Notes under the pieces: generated by a model
What the model saw: only the letters and a program-made list of their open reading frames with translations
Told to the model about the DNA's origin: nothing
Databases searched by the model: none
NCBI GenBank assembly: GCA_022560555.1
Contig: JADFSZ010000091.1
Coordinates: forward strand, 1-7,063
DNA length: 7,063 nucleotides
From: JADFSZ01 sp022560555 [NCBI: PVC group bacterium]
Lineage (GTDB): Bacteria > GCA-001730085 > JADFSZ01
Direction of reading: 5' to 3'
Translations under genes and position numbers: made by a program
Part shown: positions 1 through 6,124 of the stretch, piece by piece
Position numbering within the stretch: position 1 is the first letter of the stretch
How the letters are laid out: every line of letters starts with the position of its first letter

Positions 1-30
1 GGCTCTTCTAAATATTAGGCGTTCGAAGGG

Positions 31-42
31 CGAAGGCCTTCG
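31..42. repeat. 12-bp perfect palindrome in the uvrB downstream region
   Basis: CGAAGGCCTTCG is a perfect palindrome, preceded on the plus strand by a further CGAAGGG (24-30). On the minus strand it could fold into a small hairpin after uvrB, but no T-run follows in the direction of uvrB transcription, so I do not call it an intrinsic terminator. No gene is visible in bases 1-96. Confidence 0.45.
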
Positions 43-50
43 GAAATCCA

Positions 51-95
51 GGCAACCGTCTGTGGACTGTCGACTGTCTTCTGTTGTCTGTTGCC
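51..95. repeat. Five tandem CTGT heptamers inside a GGCAAC/GTTGCC inverted repeat
   Basis: Positions 57-91 are five consecutive 7-base units, each ending in CTGT on the plus strand (CGTCTGT, GGACTGT, CGACTGT, CTTCTGT, TGTCTGT). On the minus strand they read ACAGNNN. The first three bases of each unit vary and the last four are invariant. The array is bracketed by GGCAAC (51-56) and GTTGCC (90-95), which can pair as a 6-bp stem. It begins 5 nt after the uvrB stop codon. The layout is visible directly. Whether it is a dispersed repeat family, a transcript-end structure or a decayed repeat cannot be decided from one copy. Confidence 0.7.
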
Positions 96-96
96 T

Positions 97-2103
97 TTAC
101 GCTCCCATCAACAATGACTGCATTTTACGAATTTCATCTCTAATGTCAGCCGCTTCTTCAAAATCTAACTTTCGCGCGGCCGCTTTCATGGCTTCTTCCA
201 TCTCGATAATTTCGCTGGCTAATTCCTCTTGGTTCAAACCTTGAGTCATCAGATCGTGTTTTCTGCTTTTCCGCTTTTTTCCCTTTTTGCTTTTTTGAAC
301 AAGGTCCTCGATCCCCATTAAATCACGAATCTCATTCACAACGGTGCGAGGTGTAATCCCCATTTTTTGATTGTAGGCAAATTGTACTTTTCTTCGTCGC
401 TCCGTTTCCTGGACAGCCTGTTGAATGGATTTCGTAAAACGATCAGCGTACAAAATCACTTGGCCATGAATATTTCTGGCCGCACGACCCATGGTTTGAA
501 TGAGAGCACGCTCATTTCTCAAGAACCCTTCCTTGTCAGCGTCAAGAATGGCAACAAGGGATACTTCCGGCAAATCCAAACCCTCACGCAGCAGGTTCAC
601 ACCGACAAGACAGTCGTATTTCCCTTTTCGAAGATCCCTTAAAATCATCGAGCGCTCAAGCGTTTTTACCTCCGAATGAAGGTATTGACTCCGGATTTTT
701 ATTTCACGAAGATACTCATCCAAATCCTCTGCCATTCGCTTGGTGAGTGTTGTAACCAGCGTTCGTTCTTTTCTCTCGGCACGAATTCGGATTTCTTCGA
801 TAACATCATCAACCTGATTTTTAAGCGGACGAACGCTCACGCTGGGATCAAGCAAGCCTGTCGGCCGGATCACTTGTTGGACAATATTTTGACTTTCTTT
901 CATTTCATACGGACCGGGAGTTGCTGAAATACACACAAGCTGGTTAATTTTTTTTTCAAACTCTTCGAATTTCAGAGGCCGATTATCTTTCGCGGACGGC
1001 AGCCGGAACCCGTGCTCAATAAGCACTTTTTTTCGCGCTTGATCTCCTTCATACATCCCTCTTAATTGAGGAAACGTGGCGTGAGATTCATCGATAAAGA
1101 TGAGAAAATTCTTAGGAAAATAGTCAATAAGAACACTTGGGGCTTCTCCCGCGGCTCTCCCGCTCATATGCCGGGAATAATTCTCAATTCCCTTGCAGTA
1201 CCCGATCGCGTCCATCATCTCAAGATCATACTCTGTTCGTTTTCTCAATCGCTCAGCTTCAACAATCATGTTTTGGCTTTCAAAATACTTCAATTGACCG
1301 GCAAGTTCCCTCTTAATATGCTTCTTGGCCCTTTGCATTTTATCGCGCGGTAAAACATAGTGACTGGCCGGGTTTATGAGGATCTCATTTTCTTTACGAA
1401 CGACTTTTCCCGAGACGGTTTCGATCTCATATAAGCCGTCTATTTCATCTCCAAAAAGTTCAATGCGCACGGCTTTATCACTTTCGTAAGATGGAACCAC
1501 TTCGATCACATCTCCCCTAACACGAAATTTTGTCCGCATTAAATCTGTGTCGTTCCGTTCATAGTACATCCGAACCAGAGCTTCGATGATTTCTTTACGT
1601 GTGATGGATTGACCGGCTTTTAAATGCAGATTCATGCTTTTATAGTCTTCGGGTGCTCCTAATCCGTAGATACATGAGACACTCGCGACAATAATCGTAT
1701 CCGGTCTTGTGAGGACAGATCGTGTGGCACGATGACGCAATTTATCAATTTCTTCGTTTACGGACGCGTCTTTTTCAATATAAATATCCCGTTGGGGAAT
1801 GTAAGCTTCCGGCTGATAATAATCATAGTAGCTGACAAAATACTCAACGGAATTTTTAGGGAAAAATCTTTTAAATTCATTGCATAATTGAGCGGCAAGC
1901 GTTTTATTGTGTGTGATCACAAGCACGGGGCGGTTAACTTTTGCAATCAAATTGGCAACAGTAAATGTTTTTCCGGATCCGGTTACTCCTTTTAGGGTCT
2001 GTATGCGCGCGCCCTGTTCAATGCCCTTTGAGAGCTCTTTGATAACTTTGGGCTGATCTCCACAGGGTTGAAAATCCGAGGTGAGTTCAAATTTTTGAGG
2101 CAT
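97..2103 (-). CDS. uvrB: UvrABC system protein B (excision repair helicase-like subunit)
   Basis: UvrB is the central damage-verification subunit of nucleotide excision repair. It is loaded by UvrA, inserts a beta-hairpin between the DNA strands and recruits UvrC for incision. The 668 residues match the family's usual length, so the protein is full length. Visible landmarks are the Walker A motif GVTGSGKT (39-46), the tyrosine-rich beta-hairpin YYDYYQPEAYIP (92-103), the Walker B-type DESH box (338-341), the SAT motif (393-395), the helicase motif VI region QTMGRAARN (536-544), and a C-terminal UVR domain (about 630-668) that contacts UvrC. A lysine/arginine-rich linker (604-615) precedes the UVR domain. 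The ATG start gives the expected N-terminus (FELTSDFQPCGDQP, 5-18). It overlaps the 3' end of the upstream thioesterase gene by 17 nt and has no strong Shine-Dalgarno sequence, so translation is probably coupled. No key residue is missing. Confidence 0.98.
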   Translation of the reverse strand: MPQKFELTSDFQPCGDQPKVIKELSKGIEQGARIQTLKGVTGSGKTFTVANLIAKVNRPVLVITHNKTLAAQLCNEFKRFFPKNSVEYFVSYYDYYQPEAYIPQRDIYIEKDASVNEEIDKLRHRATRSVLTRPDTIIVASVSCIYGLGAPEDYKSMNLHLKAGQSITRKEIIEALVRMYYERNDTDLMRTKFRVRGDVIEVVPSYESDKAVRIELFGDEIDGLYEIETVSGKVVRKENEILINPASHYVLPRDKMQRAKKHIKRELAGQLKYFESQNMIVEAERLRKRTEYDLEMMDAIGYCKGIENYSRHMSGRAAGEAPSVLIDYFPKNFLIFIDESHATFPQLRGMYEGDQARKKVLIEHGFRLPSAKDNRPLKFEEFEKKINQLVCISATPGPYEMKESQNIVQQVIRPTGLLDPSVSVRPLKNQVDDVIEEIRIRAERKERTLVTTLTKRMAEDLDEYLREIKIRSQYLHSEVKTLERSMILRDLRKGKYDCLVGVNLLREGLDLPEVSLVAILDADKEGFLRNERALIQTMGRAARNIHGQVILYADRFTKSIQQAVQETERRRKVQFAYNQKMGITPRTVVNEIRDLMGIEDLVQKSKKGKKRKSRKHDLMTQGLNQEELASEIIEMEEAMKAAARKLDFEEAADIRDEIRKMQSLLMGA

Positions 2104-2494
2104 GGAGAATCTCGGTCAATTCTTGAGGCATGCGGGTCGGTTTTCCCTCTCTGTCGCAAAAACAGTGCGCTGTCCATCCTTCGGCAATGATCGCTTTATC
2201 GCCATTCTTAGATAATTTATAAGCAAATTTTAGTGAGCTTTTACCAACATGCGTTATGCTTGAAGAAACATGAATAATGTCATCATAACAGGCGGCCTTC
2301 CGGTATTTGCAATAGACCTCAAGCACAGGAAGAAACTCTCCCTTATGTTCGAGGTCCTTATAATTCACACCTAAAGAGCGGATATGTTCCGTTCGCGCCA
2401 TTTCAAACCAGGTCATGTAATTCCCATAATACACAAACCCCATTTGATCCGTATCTTTGTATGTTACACGAATTTTAAGAGTAGTTTCACTCAT
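2087..2494 (-). CDS. YbgC/FadM-like hot-dog acyl-CoA thioesterase
   Basis: A single hot-dog-fold thioesterase of the 4-hydroxybenzoyl-CoA thioesterase type, predicted to hydrolyse acyl-CoA thioesters in the cytoplasm. With this start it is 135 residues, the usual family length. The signature DTDQMGFVYYGNY (14-26) carries the expected catalytic Asp16 followed by the Val-Tyr pair and the start of the long hot-dog helix (WFEMARTEHIRSLG). Later elements are YDD (70-72) and EGWTAHCFCD (105-114). The ATG at 2494 overlaps the nnrE stop by 8 nt and fits family N-termini. Upstream in-frame starts exist at 2512 (ATG, 141 aa) and 2521 (TTG, 144 aa), but they only add a basic, unconserved extension. A GAGAGGG sequence lies about 18 nt before the chosen ATG and abuts the ATG at 2512, so the start is not certain. 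The substrate cannot be read from sequence. Its place between nnrE and uvrB looks like general housekeeping. Confidence 0.88.
   Translation of the reverse strand: MSETTLKIRVTYKDTDQMGFVYYGNYMTWFEMARTEHIRSLGVNYKDLEHKGEFLPVLEVYCKYRKAACYDDIIHVSSSITHVGKSSLKFAYKLSKNGDKAIIAEGWTAHCFCDREGKPTRMPQELTEILHASKI
2090..2132 (-). repeat. Imperfect 15-nt direct repeat across the thioesterase/uvrB junction
   Basis: Positions 2090-2104 and 2118-2132 match at 14 of 15 bases, with an offset of 28 nt. Each copy holds an ATG followed by CCTCAA on the minus strand. The downstream copy carries the uvrB start codon (Met-Pro-Gln). The upstream copy encodes an internal Met-Pro-Gln near the thioesterase C-terminus. Because 28 is not a multiple of three, the two are read in different frames. 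Confidence 0.6.
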
Positions 2495-3197
2495 GTTTCG
2501 ATTTTTTTTCATCCCTCTCAATTACCCGGCGAACGACCTGAGAAGGAAACCCGATATCAGCCACGATCAGATTCCCAACATAGGGCACGGCAGGCACCTC
2601 CAGTAAATGATTTTTGGCTAATCCGAAGGTTATAGTCTCTTTGGCTTGAATGCATGGGGTGCAAATTTGCTTGTTTTTTACACAAAGTCCTGAAGGAATA
2701 TCAACGGACAAAATGGGGATTCCCGATTGATTCATGGTGTTAATAATGTTTTGAAAGGAACCGTCAAGATCACCCCGGAATCCGGTGCCAAAAATCGCAT
2801 CGATAATAAGGTGTGATTCTTTAAACATTTCTTGGGAATCTTGATTAGGCCAATTCGTGACGGATATATGCAGCGCTTCGAGAATGCGGTAATTGACGAG
2901 GGAGTCTCCGTGGAATTGATCTTTTGATGACAGAATGCATACAGTGACGTCACCGCCCAAGTGATTCAGCCACCGCGCGGCTACAAATCCGTCTCCGGCA
3001 TTATTCCCTTTACCGCATACAATGACAAATTTCTTTTTCTGACGAGATCCAGCAAGTATCCAAGCCCGTTCGGCAACAGATTTACCAGCGTGTTCCATCA
3101 GAACAAGACCGGGAATACCAATGATCTGAATGGTCACCCGGTCAATCTCTCTCATCGTTTCATTCGATACGGCTATCACGTGACTTGATTCATCCAT
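2487..3197 (-). CDS. nnrE: NAD(P)H-hydrate epimerase, stand-alone YjeF N-terminal domain
   Basis: This enzyme interconverts the R and S epimers of hydrated NAD(P)H, so that a partner dehydratase (NnrD) can restore the cofactor. The 236 residues cover only the YjeF N-terminal (Rossmann-like) domain. The C-terminal ribokinase-like dehydratase domain of bifunctional bacterial Nnr proteins is absent. Evidence: an N-terminal helix with MREIDRVTI (15-23), the loop CGKGNNAGDG (61-70), DAIFGTG (133-139), SVDIPSG (164-170) and ITFGLAKNHLL (189-199). The position after PSGL, often Asp or Asn, is Cys172. The ATG start has no Shine-Dalgarno sequence and lies only about 20 nt from the RNase P RNA 3' end. 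A GTG at residue 7 (3179-3177) is a possible alternative start. It overlaps the downstream thioesterase gene by 8 nt. The epimerase call is firm. The NnrD partner must be encoded elsewhere. Confidence 0.93.
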   Translation of the reverse strand: MDESSHVIAVSNETMREIDRVTIQIIGIPGLVLMEHAGKSVAERAWILAGSRQKKKFVIVCGKGNNAGDGFVAARWLNHLGGDVTVCILSSKDQFHGDSLVNYRILEALHISVTNWPNQDSQEMFKESHLIIDAIFGTGFRGDLDGSFQNIINTMNQSGIPILSVDIPSGLCVKNKQICTPCIQAKETITFGLAKNHLLEVPAVPYVGNLIVADIGFPSQVVRRVIERDEKKSKHE

Positions 3198-3218
3198 GAA
3201 TTGAATTTATTGATGGGG

Positions 3219-3636
3219 ATCAAACGAGCAGATCTATAAGCCGAGTTCTGTTATCGATGGCTATTTATCTTGTCCCGATGTTACCATCGGGATCCAGCGA
3301 CCTACCCGAAAGGATATAAGCGGGCCGCTTCCCTTCGTATTTGGTCTTGCTCCGGATGGGGTTTACCCGGCCATGATGTCACCACCATGCCGGTGCGCTC
3401 TTACCGCACCTTTTCACCCTTACCCCGAACCTCTCACAAAGCTCAGGTCATACCTACATTATGAGAGACTTGTCTTTGTGCCTGAGTGTTGTGAGAGTTT
3501 CGGGGCGGTATCGTTTCTGTGGCACTTTCCTTCTCGTTACCGAGACTGGACGTTATCCAGCATCCTGCCCTATGGAGCTCGGACTTTCCTCTATGCCGAA
3601 TATTCGGCACAGCAACCATCCGATCTGCTTTTTGAT
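3219..3636 (-). ncRNA. rnpB: RNase P RNA, bacterial type A
   Basis: This is the catalytic RNA of RNase P, which removes tRNA 5' leaders. On the minus strand it reads, 5' to 3': a 16-nt palindromic P3 hairpin (3609-3594), the conserved GAGGAAAGTCC followed by CTCCATAGGGCAGG (about 3591-3564), the P8 hairpin CTGGA/TCCAG, a GUAA-capped hairpin (3545-3532), GTGCCACAGAAAC and ACCGCC, a long P12 arm (about 3505-3423), then GGGTGAAAAGGTGCGGTAAG, GGAGCAAGACCAAATA, GGGTAGG, a GUAA-capped P18-like hairpin (3291-3274) and ACAGAACTCGGCTTAT. P4 forms from AAGTCCGAG (3586-3578) and CTCGGCTT (3245-3238) with the usual bulged U. The L15 GGU that binds tRNA CCA ends is at 3306-3304. GGGC after P4 can pair with GCCC in L17 (P6). 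P16/P17 and P6 support type A. The exact ends are estimates: P1 (AGCAGATC/GATCTGCT) can be lengthened to about 3643/3211. There is no separate clear promoter, so it is probably processed from the surrounding transcript. Confidence 0.97.
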
Positions 3637-3653
3637 CCCATCAGATATGATTA

Positions 3654-4070
3654 TTAATTTTTGAATTCTAATACTTCTTCTAACGCTTCGTTGGCCAGAC
3701 GATCCGCCTCTTTGTTCTCGCTTCTCCTGACGTGGCGAAGGCTAAACTCAGGGAAATGAGTCACAAGGTTTTTTGCGATTTCAAAAAGAGGCTTTAATTT
3801 ATCATCACTGACTTTATATTGACCTAACAATTGTTTAACCACCAGTTCACTGTCAACATAGGCTTCAACACGTTTGGCTCTCAGGCCCAGAGCTTCCTGC
3901 AGGCCTAAAATCAACGCAGTATATTCCGCAACATTGTTGGTTGTTATACCAATAAATTTCTTTATTTCTTTTATAAGTTCATCCGGAGGCACGAGTATCC
4001 TGATACCCACCGCCGCGTACCCGGGATTTCCCCGTGATGCTCCGTCCGTATACACTCGTAAATGGTTCAT
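3654..4070 (-). CDS. rnhA: Ribonuclease HI
   Basis: A cytoplasmic endonuclease that degrades the RNA strand of RNA:DNA hybrids such as R-loops and Okazaki primers. It has 138 residues, a single RNase H domain without an N-terminal hybrid-binding domain. The four acidic metal ligands are visible: Asp9 in YTDGASRGNPG, Glu49 in TNNVAEYTAL, Asp73 in YVDSELVVKQL and Asp123 in ENKEADRLAN. His113 (RHVRRSEN) lies in the region of the flexible catalytic loop. The compact form resembles the short bacterial/archaeal type more than E. coli RnhA, because the basic handle region is reduced. The ATG follows immediately after the stop codon of the zinc-ribbon gene (TAAATG), with only a weak Shine-Dalgarno, so translational coupling is likely. 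Two tandem TAA stops end the gene (3656-3651), and rnpB starts about 20 nt further on. No sign of damage. Confidence 0.96.
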   Translation of the reverse strand: MNHLRVYTDGASRGNPGYAAVGIRILVPPDELIKEIKKFIGITTNNVAEYTALILGLQEALGLRAKRVEAYVDSELVVKQLLGQYKVSDDKLKPLFEIAKNLVTHFPEFSLRHVRRSENKEADRLANEALEEVLEFKN

Positions 4071-4793
4071 TTATGTGGTCTCGCTTATTTTTTCCTTACA
4101 ATAAAGCATGCGGCTGCAATCTGGGCACATTTGAACGCCCAGGCCGGACATCGTTTCATTGATCAGTTGGGGTGAGAGACGCATGTGACATCCACCGCAT
4201 TCTTGACCTTCGATACTTACAATGGCCGTGTCTTTTGTTTTGATCAAAATCTTTTCATACTGATCGAGTGTCTTAGTGTCAACGGCCTTGAGATGCTCTT
4301 CACGCTTAGCCATCCAATCCTTGATTTGGGCATCCAGTTTAGCCACTTCTTCATGGCACTCTTTTTCTTTAGCATTTAAATCATCTTCCTGAGATTTAAG
4401 ATCTTTTTTCTTCTTATCGATACTATTTTCGGAATTTTCAATTTGTTCCATTTTATTTAAAATTTCTTCCTCGAGAAGAGAATTTTTATCTTTAGCGGTA
4501 TTGATTTCATTCTGCAAAGCTTTATAGGACTCATTATCTTTCACTTGGGTGAGTTGCCCTTCGTGTTTTTTTATACCCTCAAGATTCGTGGCGACTTCTT
4601 GTTCCAAGGCATTTTTAGAGACTTGAAGGTCCTTGAATTTTCCCACATATTCATTCAGATCCACCAAAAGGGCCTTCTTTAACACTTGCAGCCGTGTCAC
4701 TTCCCTTGGATATGTATCTCTTTTTGTCCTCAGCTCCAGCATCTTTAAGTCCAGTTCGCTCAGAGACAAGAGAGCTATTATGGTGTCTTTCAT
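4071..4793 (-). CDS. Coiled-coil protein with C-terminal C4-type zinc ribbon
   Basis: The family (zf-RING_7, C4-type zinc ribbon, as in CT398/FlgZ-like proteins) has no single agreed function; members are thought to act in nucleic-acid or protein-complex roles. The 240 residues are mostly a charged, Lys/Glu-rich helical hairpin (about 5-170), including the family-typical SYKALQNEI segment. A C-terminal ribbon follows, with CGGC and CPDC as the two CxxC knuckles (199-202 and 223-226 counted from this start). There is no signal peptide or membrane segment. The ATG at 4793 is preferred because AGGTGGAAGG lies 4 nt upstream of it. An in-frame GTG at 4805 would add four residues but sits inside that ribosome binding site. 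It heads a unit with rnhA and rnpB, which suggests a link to RNA or replication metabolism, but that is inference from context only. Confidence 0.9.
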   Translation of the reverse strand: MKDTIIALLSLSELDLKMLELRTKRDTYPREVTRLQVLKKALLVDLNEYVGKFKDLQVSKNALEQEVATNLEGIKKHEGQLTQVKDNESYKALQNEINTAKDKNSLLEEEILNKMEQIENSENSIDKKKKDLKSQEDDLNAKEKECHEEVAKLDAQIKDWMAKREEHLKAVDTKTLDQYEKILIKTKDTAIVSIEGQECGGCHMRLSPQLINETMSGLGVQMCPDCSRMLYCKEKISETT

Positions 4794-4797
4794 AGAA

Positions 4798-4807
4798 CCT
4801 TCCACCT
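4798..4807 (-). promoter_or_regulatory. Ribosome binding site that fixes the zinc-ribbon gene start
   Basis: AGGTGGAAGG on the minus strand, 4 nt before the ATG at 4793. Its spacing supports this ATG over the upstream GTG at 4805, which lies within the site. Confidence 0.75.
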
Positions 4808-4831
4808 AGCAGGGATTTTAATCATTTATAA

Positions 4832-4848
4832 TGTGTCTTAGAGACACA
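4832..4848 (-). promoter_or_regulatory. Small 5'-UTR hairpin at the predicted transcript start
   Basis: TGTGTCT and AGACACA form a perfect 7-bp stem with a 3-nt loop. With the transcription start expected near 4850, the hairpin would occupy roughly the first 20 nt of the transcript, where it could protect the 5' end from decay. As DNA the same inverted repeat could be a regulator site. No T-run follows, so it is not a terminator. Confidence 0.5.
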
Positions 4849-4856
4849 GGGGTGAG

Positions 4857-4885
4857 AGTATAGCATCAGCTATGGGGAAAGTCAA
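4857..4885 (-). promoter_or_regulatory. Sigma-70-type promoter for the zinc-ribbon/rnhA/rnpB unit
   Basis: On the minus strand TTGACT (4885-4880) is a -35 box one base from TTGACA, and TATACT (4862-4857) is a -10 box one base from TATAAT. They are separated by exactly 17 nt. A TG one base before the -10 makes it an extended -10 promoter. The site sits in the only sizeable intergenic gap of the window, with transcription expected to start near 4850. The downstream genes are tightly packed, so it may drive everything through to uvrB, including rnpB. Confidence 0.8.
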
Positions 4886-4946
4886 ACAGTGTAAAGCTCC
4901 TAAAAATGAAGGACTTAGTGCGGTAAAGAACCCTTTGAAGGGGGCA

Positions 4947-6104
4947 TCAGGATTTCGCCCTCTTTTTAATTTTTGTGAAGGCGATGGCCACTTCAACCTT
5001 GTCTTTGGACATAACCCGGCTCTTTCGAACCACACGCCCAATGGCACTCACCAGAGATTTCTTTTCAAACGAATCGATATTCAACTCCACATCACGGCCA
5101 AAAGGAGGTTCTTTGGTACTTTCGAACAAAACACCATGAGAGCATATGTTTTTTACGATTCCGAACATTTCAATCGTTTCGCCTCCCTGGGAGTAAGAGT
5201 ACAAAATAGGGACCTCGAGATTTCTTCTTGTAGATTCTCTTTTTTCAACAAGATATTGGCGGATTTGATTTTTTCCGCCTCTTTTAGCGACATAGAGGGC
5301 CATATCAGATCGTTTAATCAGTTCTTTGGCGGCAATACCATCTTCGGGAAATGTTGCAACACCTCCGCTGACGGTTAACCCTGTTTGATTCGAAAAAAGC
5401 ATTAACTGACTTCGGCAAAAACGTTCGATTTTGTCTTTGAGACGCTTTCCGAGCTCAATGGCGGCTGATTTTTGAGTTTCGCGCATGACCATAACAAACT
5501 CTTCGCCCGCATAACGCATAATCATATCTTTACCTCTCACGTTCATACGTAACACGCTGCCGATCTTCTTTAACGCGTTATCCCCCTCTTGATGTCCAAA
5601 TGTGTCATTATACTTCTTAAAATTATCCACATCAAAAAAGAGGAGGCTGAGGTTCGTATTATGTTTATGCGCTTCCTGAATTTGTTTCTCAAGATAAATA
5701 TCTAAATAGCGTCGATTAAACAATCCGGTCAGAGGATCTTTAAAAGCGGATTCGAGAACACTCACAAAAACATCCTGTTCAATCACTTTCGGATTTTTGA
5801 TAAGCTTCGTGATATTGAGAAAGTAATCAAAGATGGCCACACGCAGTCCGACATCACGCATAAGGCTTTCCGACATATCTCTTTTGTGTTCTAAAATATT
5901 TTCCCAATGAAGCAGAGCTTCCTCACCGGGCAAATCAATATTCACTAAAAAGCGAAAAATATCTTTAAGATCACATCCTCGCGAAAGGCTCGGTTGATTT
6001 TTAAGCCGGTTGACCAGCTCTTCACATTCTTTGGATGGGTTTTCATGGAGCATGCGTATGAGATCTTTACGACTATGAACTGCATCAATGCCGACGATAT
6101 CCAT
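4947..6104 (-). CDS. Diguanylate cyclase (GGDEF) with C-terminal PilZ-like domain
   Basis: Predicted to make cyclic di-GMP from two GTP in the cytoplasm. Of 385 residues, about 1-118 are a helical N-terminal region of no named type, with no membrane segment. A GGDEF domain follows (about 119-285): DPLTGLFNRR (123-132), FDVDNFKKYND (157-167) and GHQEGD (170-175). The signature loop is RYAGEEF (197-203), so the first Gly is replaced by Ala199 while the acidic pair is intact. An RxxD inhibitory site (Arg190-Asp193) lies at the standard distance upstream. Residues about 288-383 resemble a PilZ domain: basic residues 288-294, then NICSHG (319-324), a variant of the (D/N)xSxxG motif with Cys at the Ser position. 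Cyclase activity with product feedback is likely; c-di-GMP binding by the PilZ part is less sure. The gene lies 20 nt after the HD-GYP/MinD gene, almost certainly in the same operon. Confidence 0.93.
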   Translation of the reverse strand: MDIVGIDAVHSRKDLIRMLHENPSKECEELVNRLKNQPSLSRGCDLKDIFRFLVNIDLPGEEALLHWENILEHKRDMSESLMRDVGLRVAIFDYFLNITKLIKNPKVIEQDVFVSVLESAFKDPLTGLFNRRYLDIYLEKQIQEAHKHNTNLSLLFFDVDNFKKYNDTFGHQEGDNALKKIGSVLRMNVRGKDMIMRYAGEEFVMVMRETQKSAAIELGKRLKDKIERFCRSQLMLFSNQTGLTVSGGVATFPEDGIAAKELIKRSDMALYVAKRGGKNQIRQYLVEKRESTRRNLEVPILYSYSQGGETIEMFGIVKNICSHGVLFESTKEPPFGRDVELNIDSFEKKSLVSAIGRVVRKSRVMSKDKVEVAIAFTKIKKRAKS

Positions 6105-6110
6105 ACCGGT

Positions 6111-6117
6111 CTCCTTT
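6111..6117 (-). promoter_or_regulatory. Strong ribosome binding site of the GGDEF/PilZ gene
   Basis: AAAGGAG on the minus strand, 6 nt before the ATG at 6104 and wholly inside the 20-nt gap after the MinD-type gene. It fixes the start and contrasts with the lack of any such site before the MinD-region ATGs. Confidence 0.8.
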
Positions 6118-6124
6118 CTAGGCC

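Noticed and set aside
15-45. TTCGAA within GC-rich flanks, reminiscent of a tRNA T-loop
   Set aside because: The flanking bases do not form a 5-bp T stem, and no acceptor or anticodon arm can be placed around it.
1992-2177. Minus-strand frame overlapping the uvrB start
   Set aside because: It is read in a different frame through the conserved UvrB N-terminus and thioesterase tail; low-complexity basic sequence with no family resemblance.
3270-3664. Overlapping plus-strand open frames (starts at 3270, 3373 and 3461)
   Set aside because: They lie antisense to RNase P RNA, resemble no protein I know and are explained by the structured RNA gene.
3644-3690. Promoter for rnpB inside the rnhA 3' end (TAATAA-like -10)
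   Set aside because: The region is AT-rich but has no -35 resembling TTGACA at suitable spacing; the match is the tandem stop codons.
4931-4942. CCCTTTGAAGGG palindrome after the GGDEF gene as a terminator
   Set aside because: The stem is short, its loop very small, and the following minus-strand bases are not a proper T-run.
4838-5378. Open frames at 4838-5047 (minus) and 4872-5378 (plus) overlapping the 3' end of the GGDEF/PilZ gene
   Set aside because: Both are shadows of the well-supported coding frame and have no recognisable domain or ribosome binding site.
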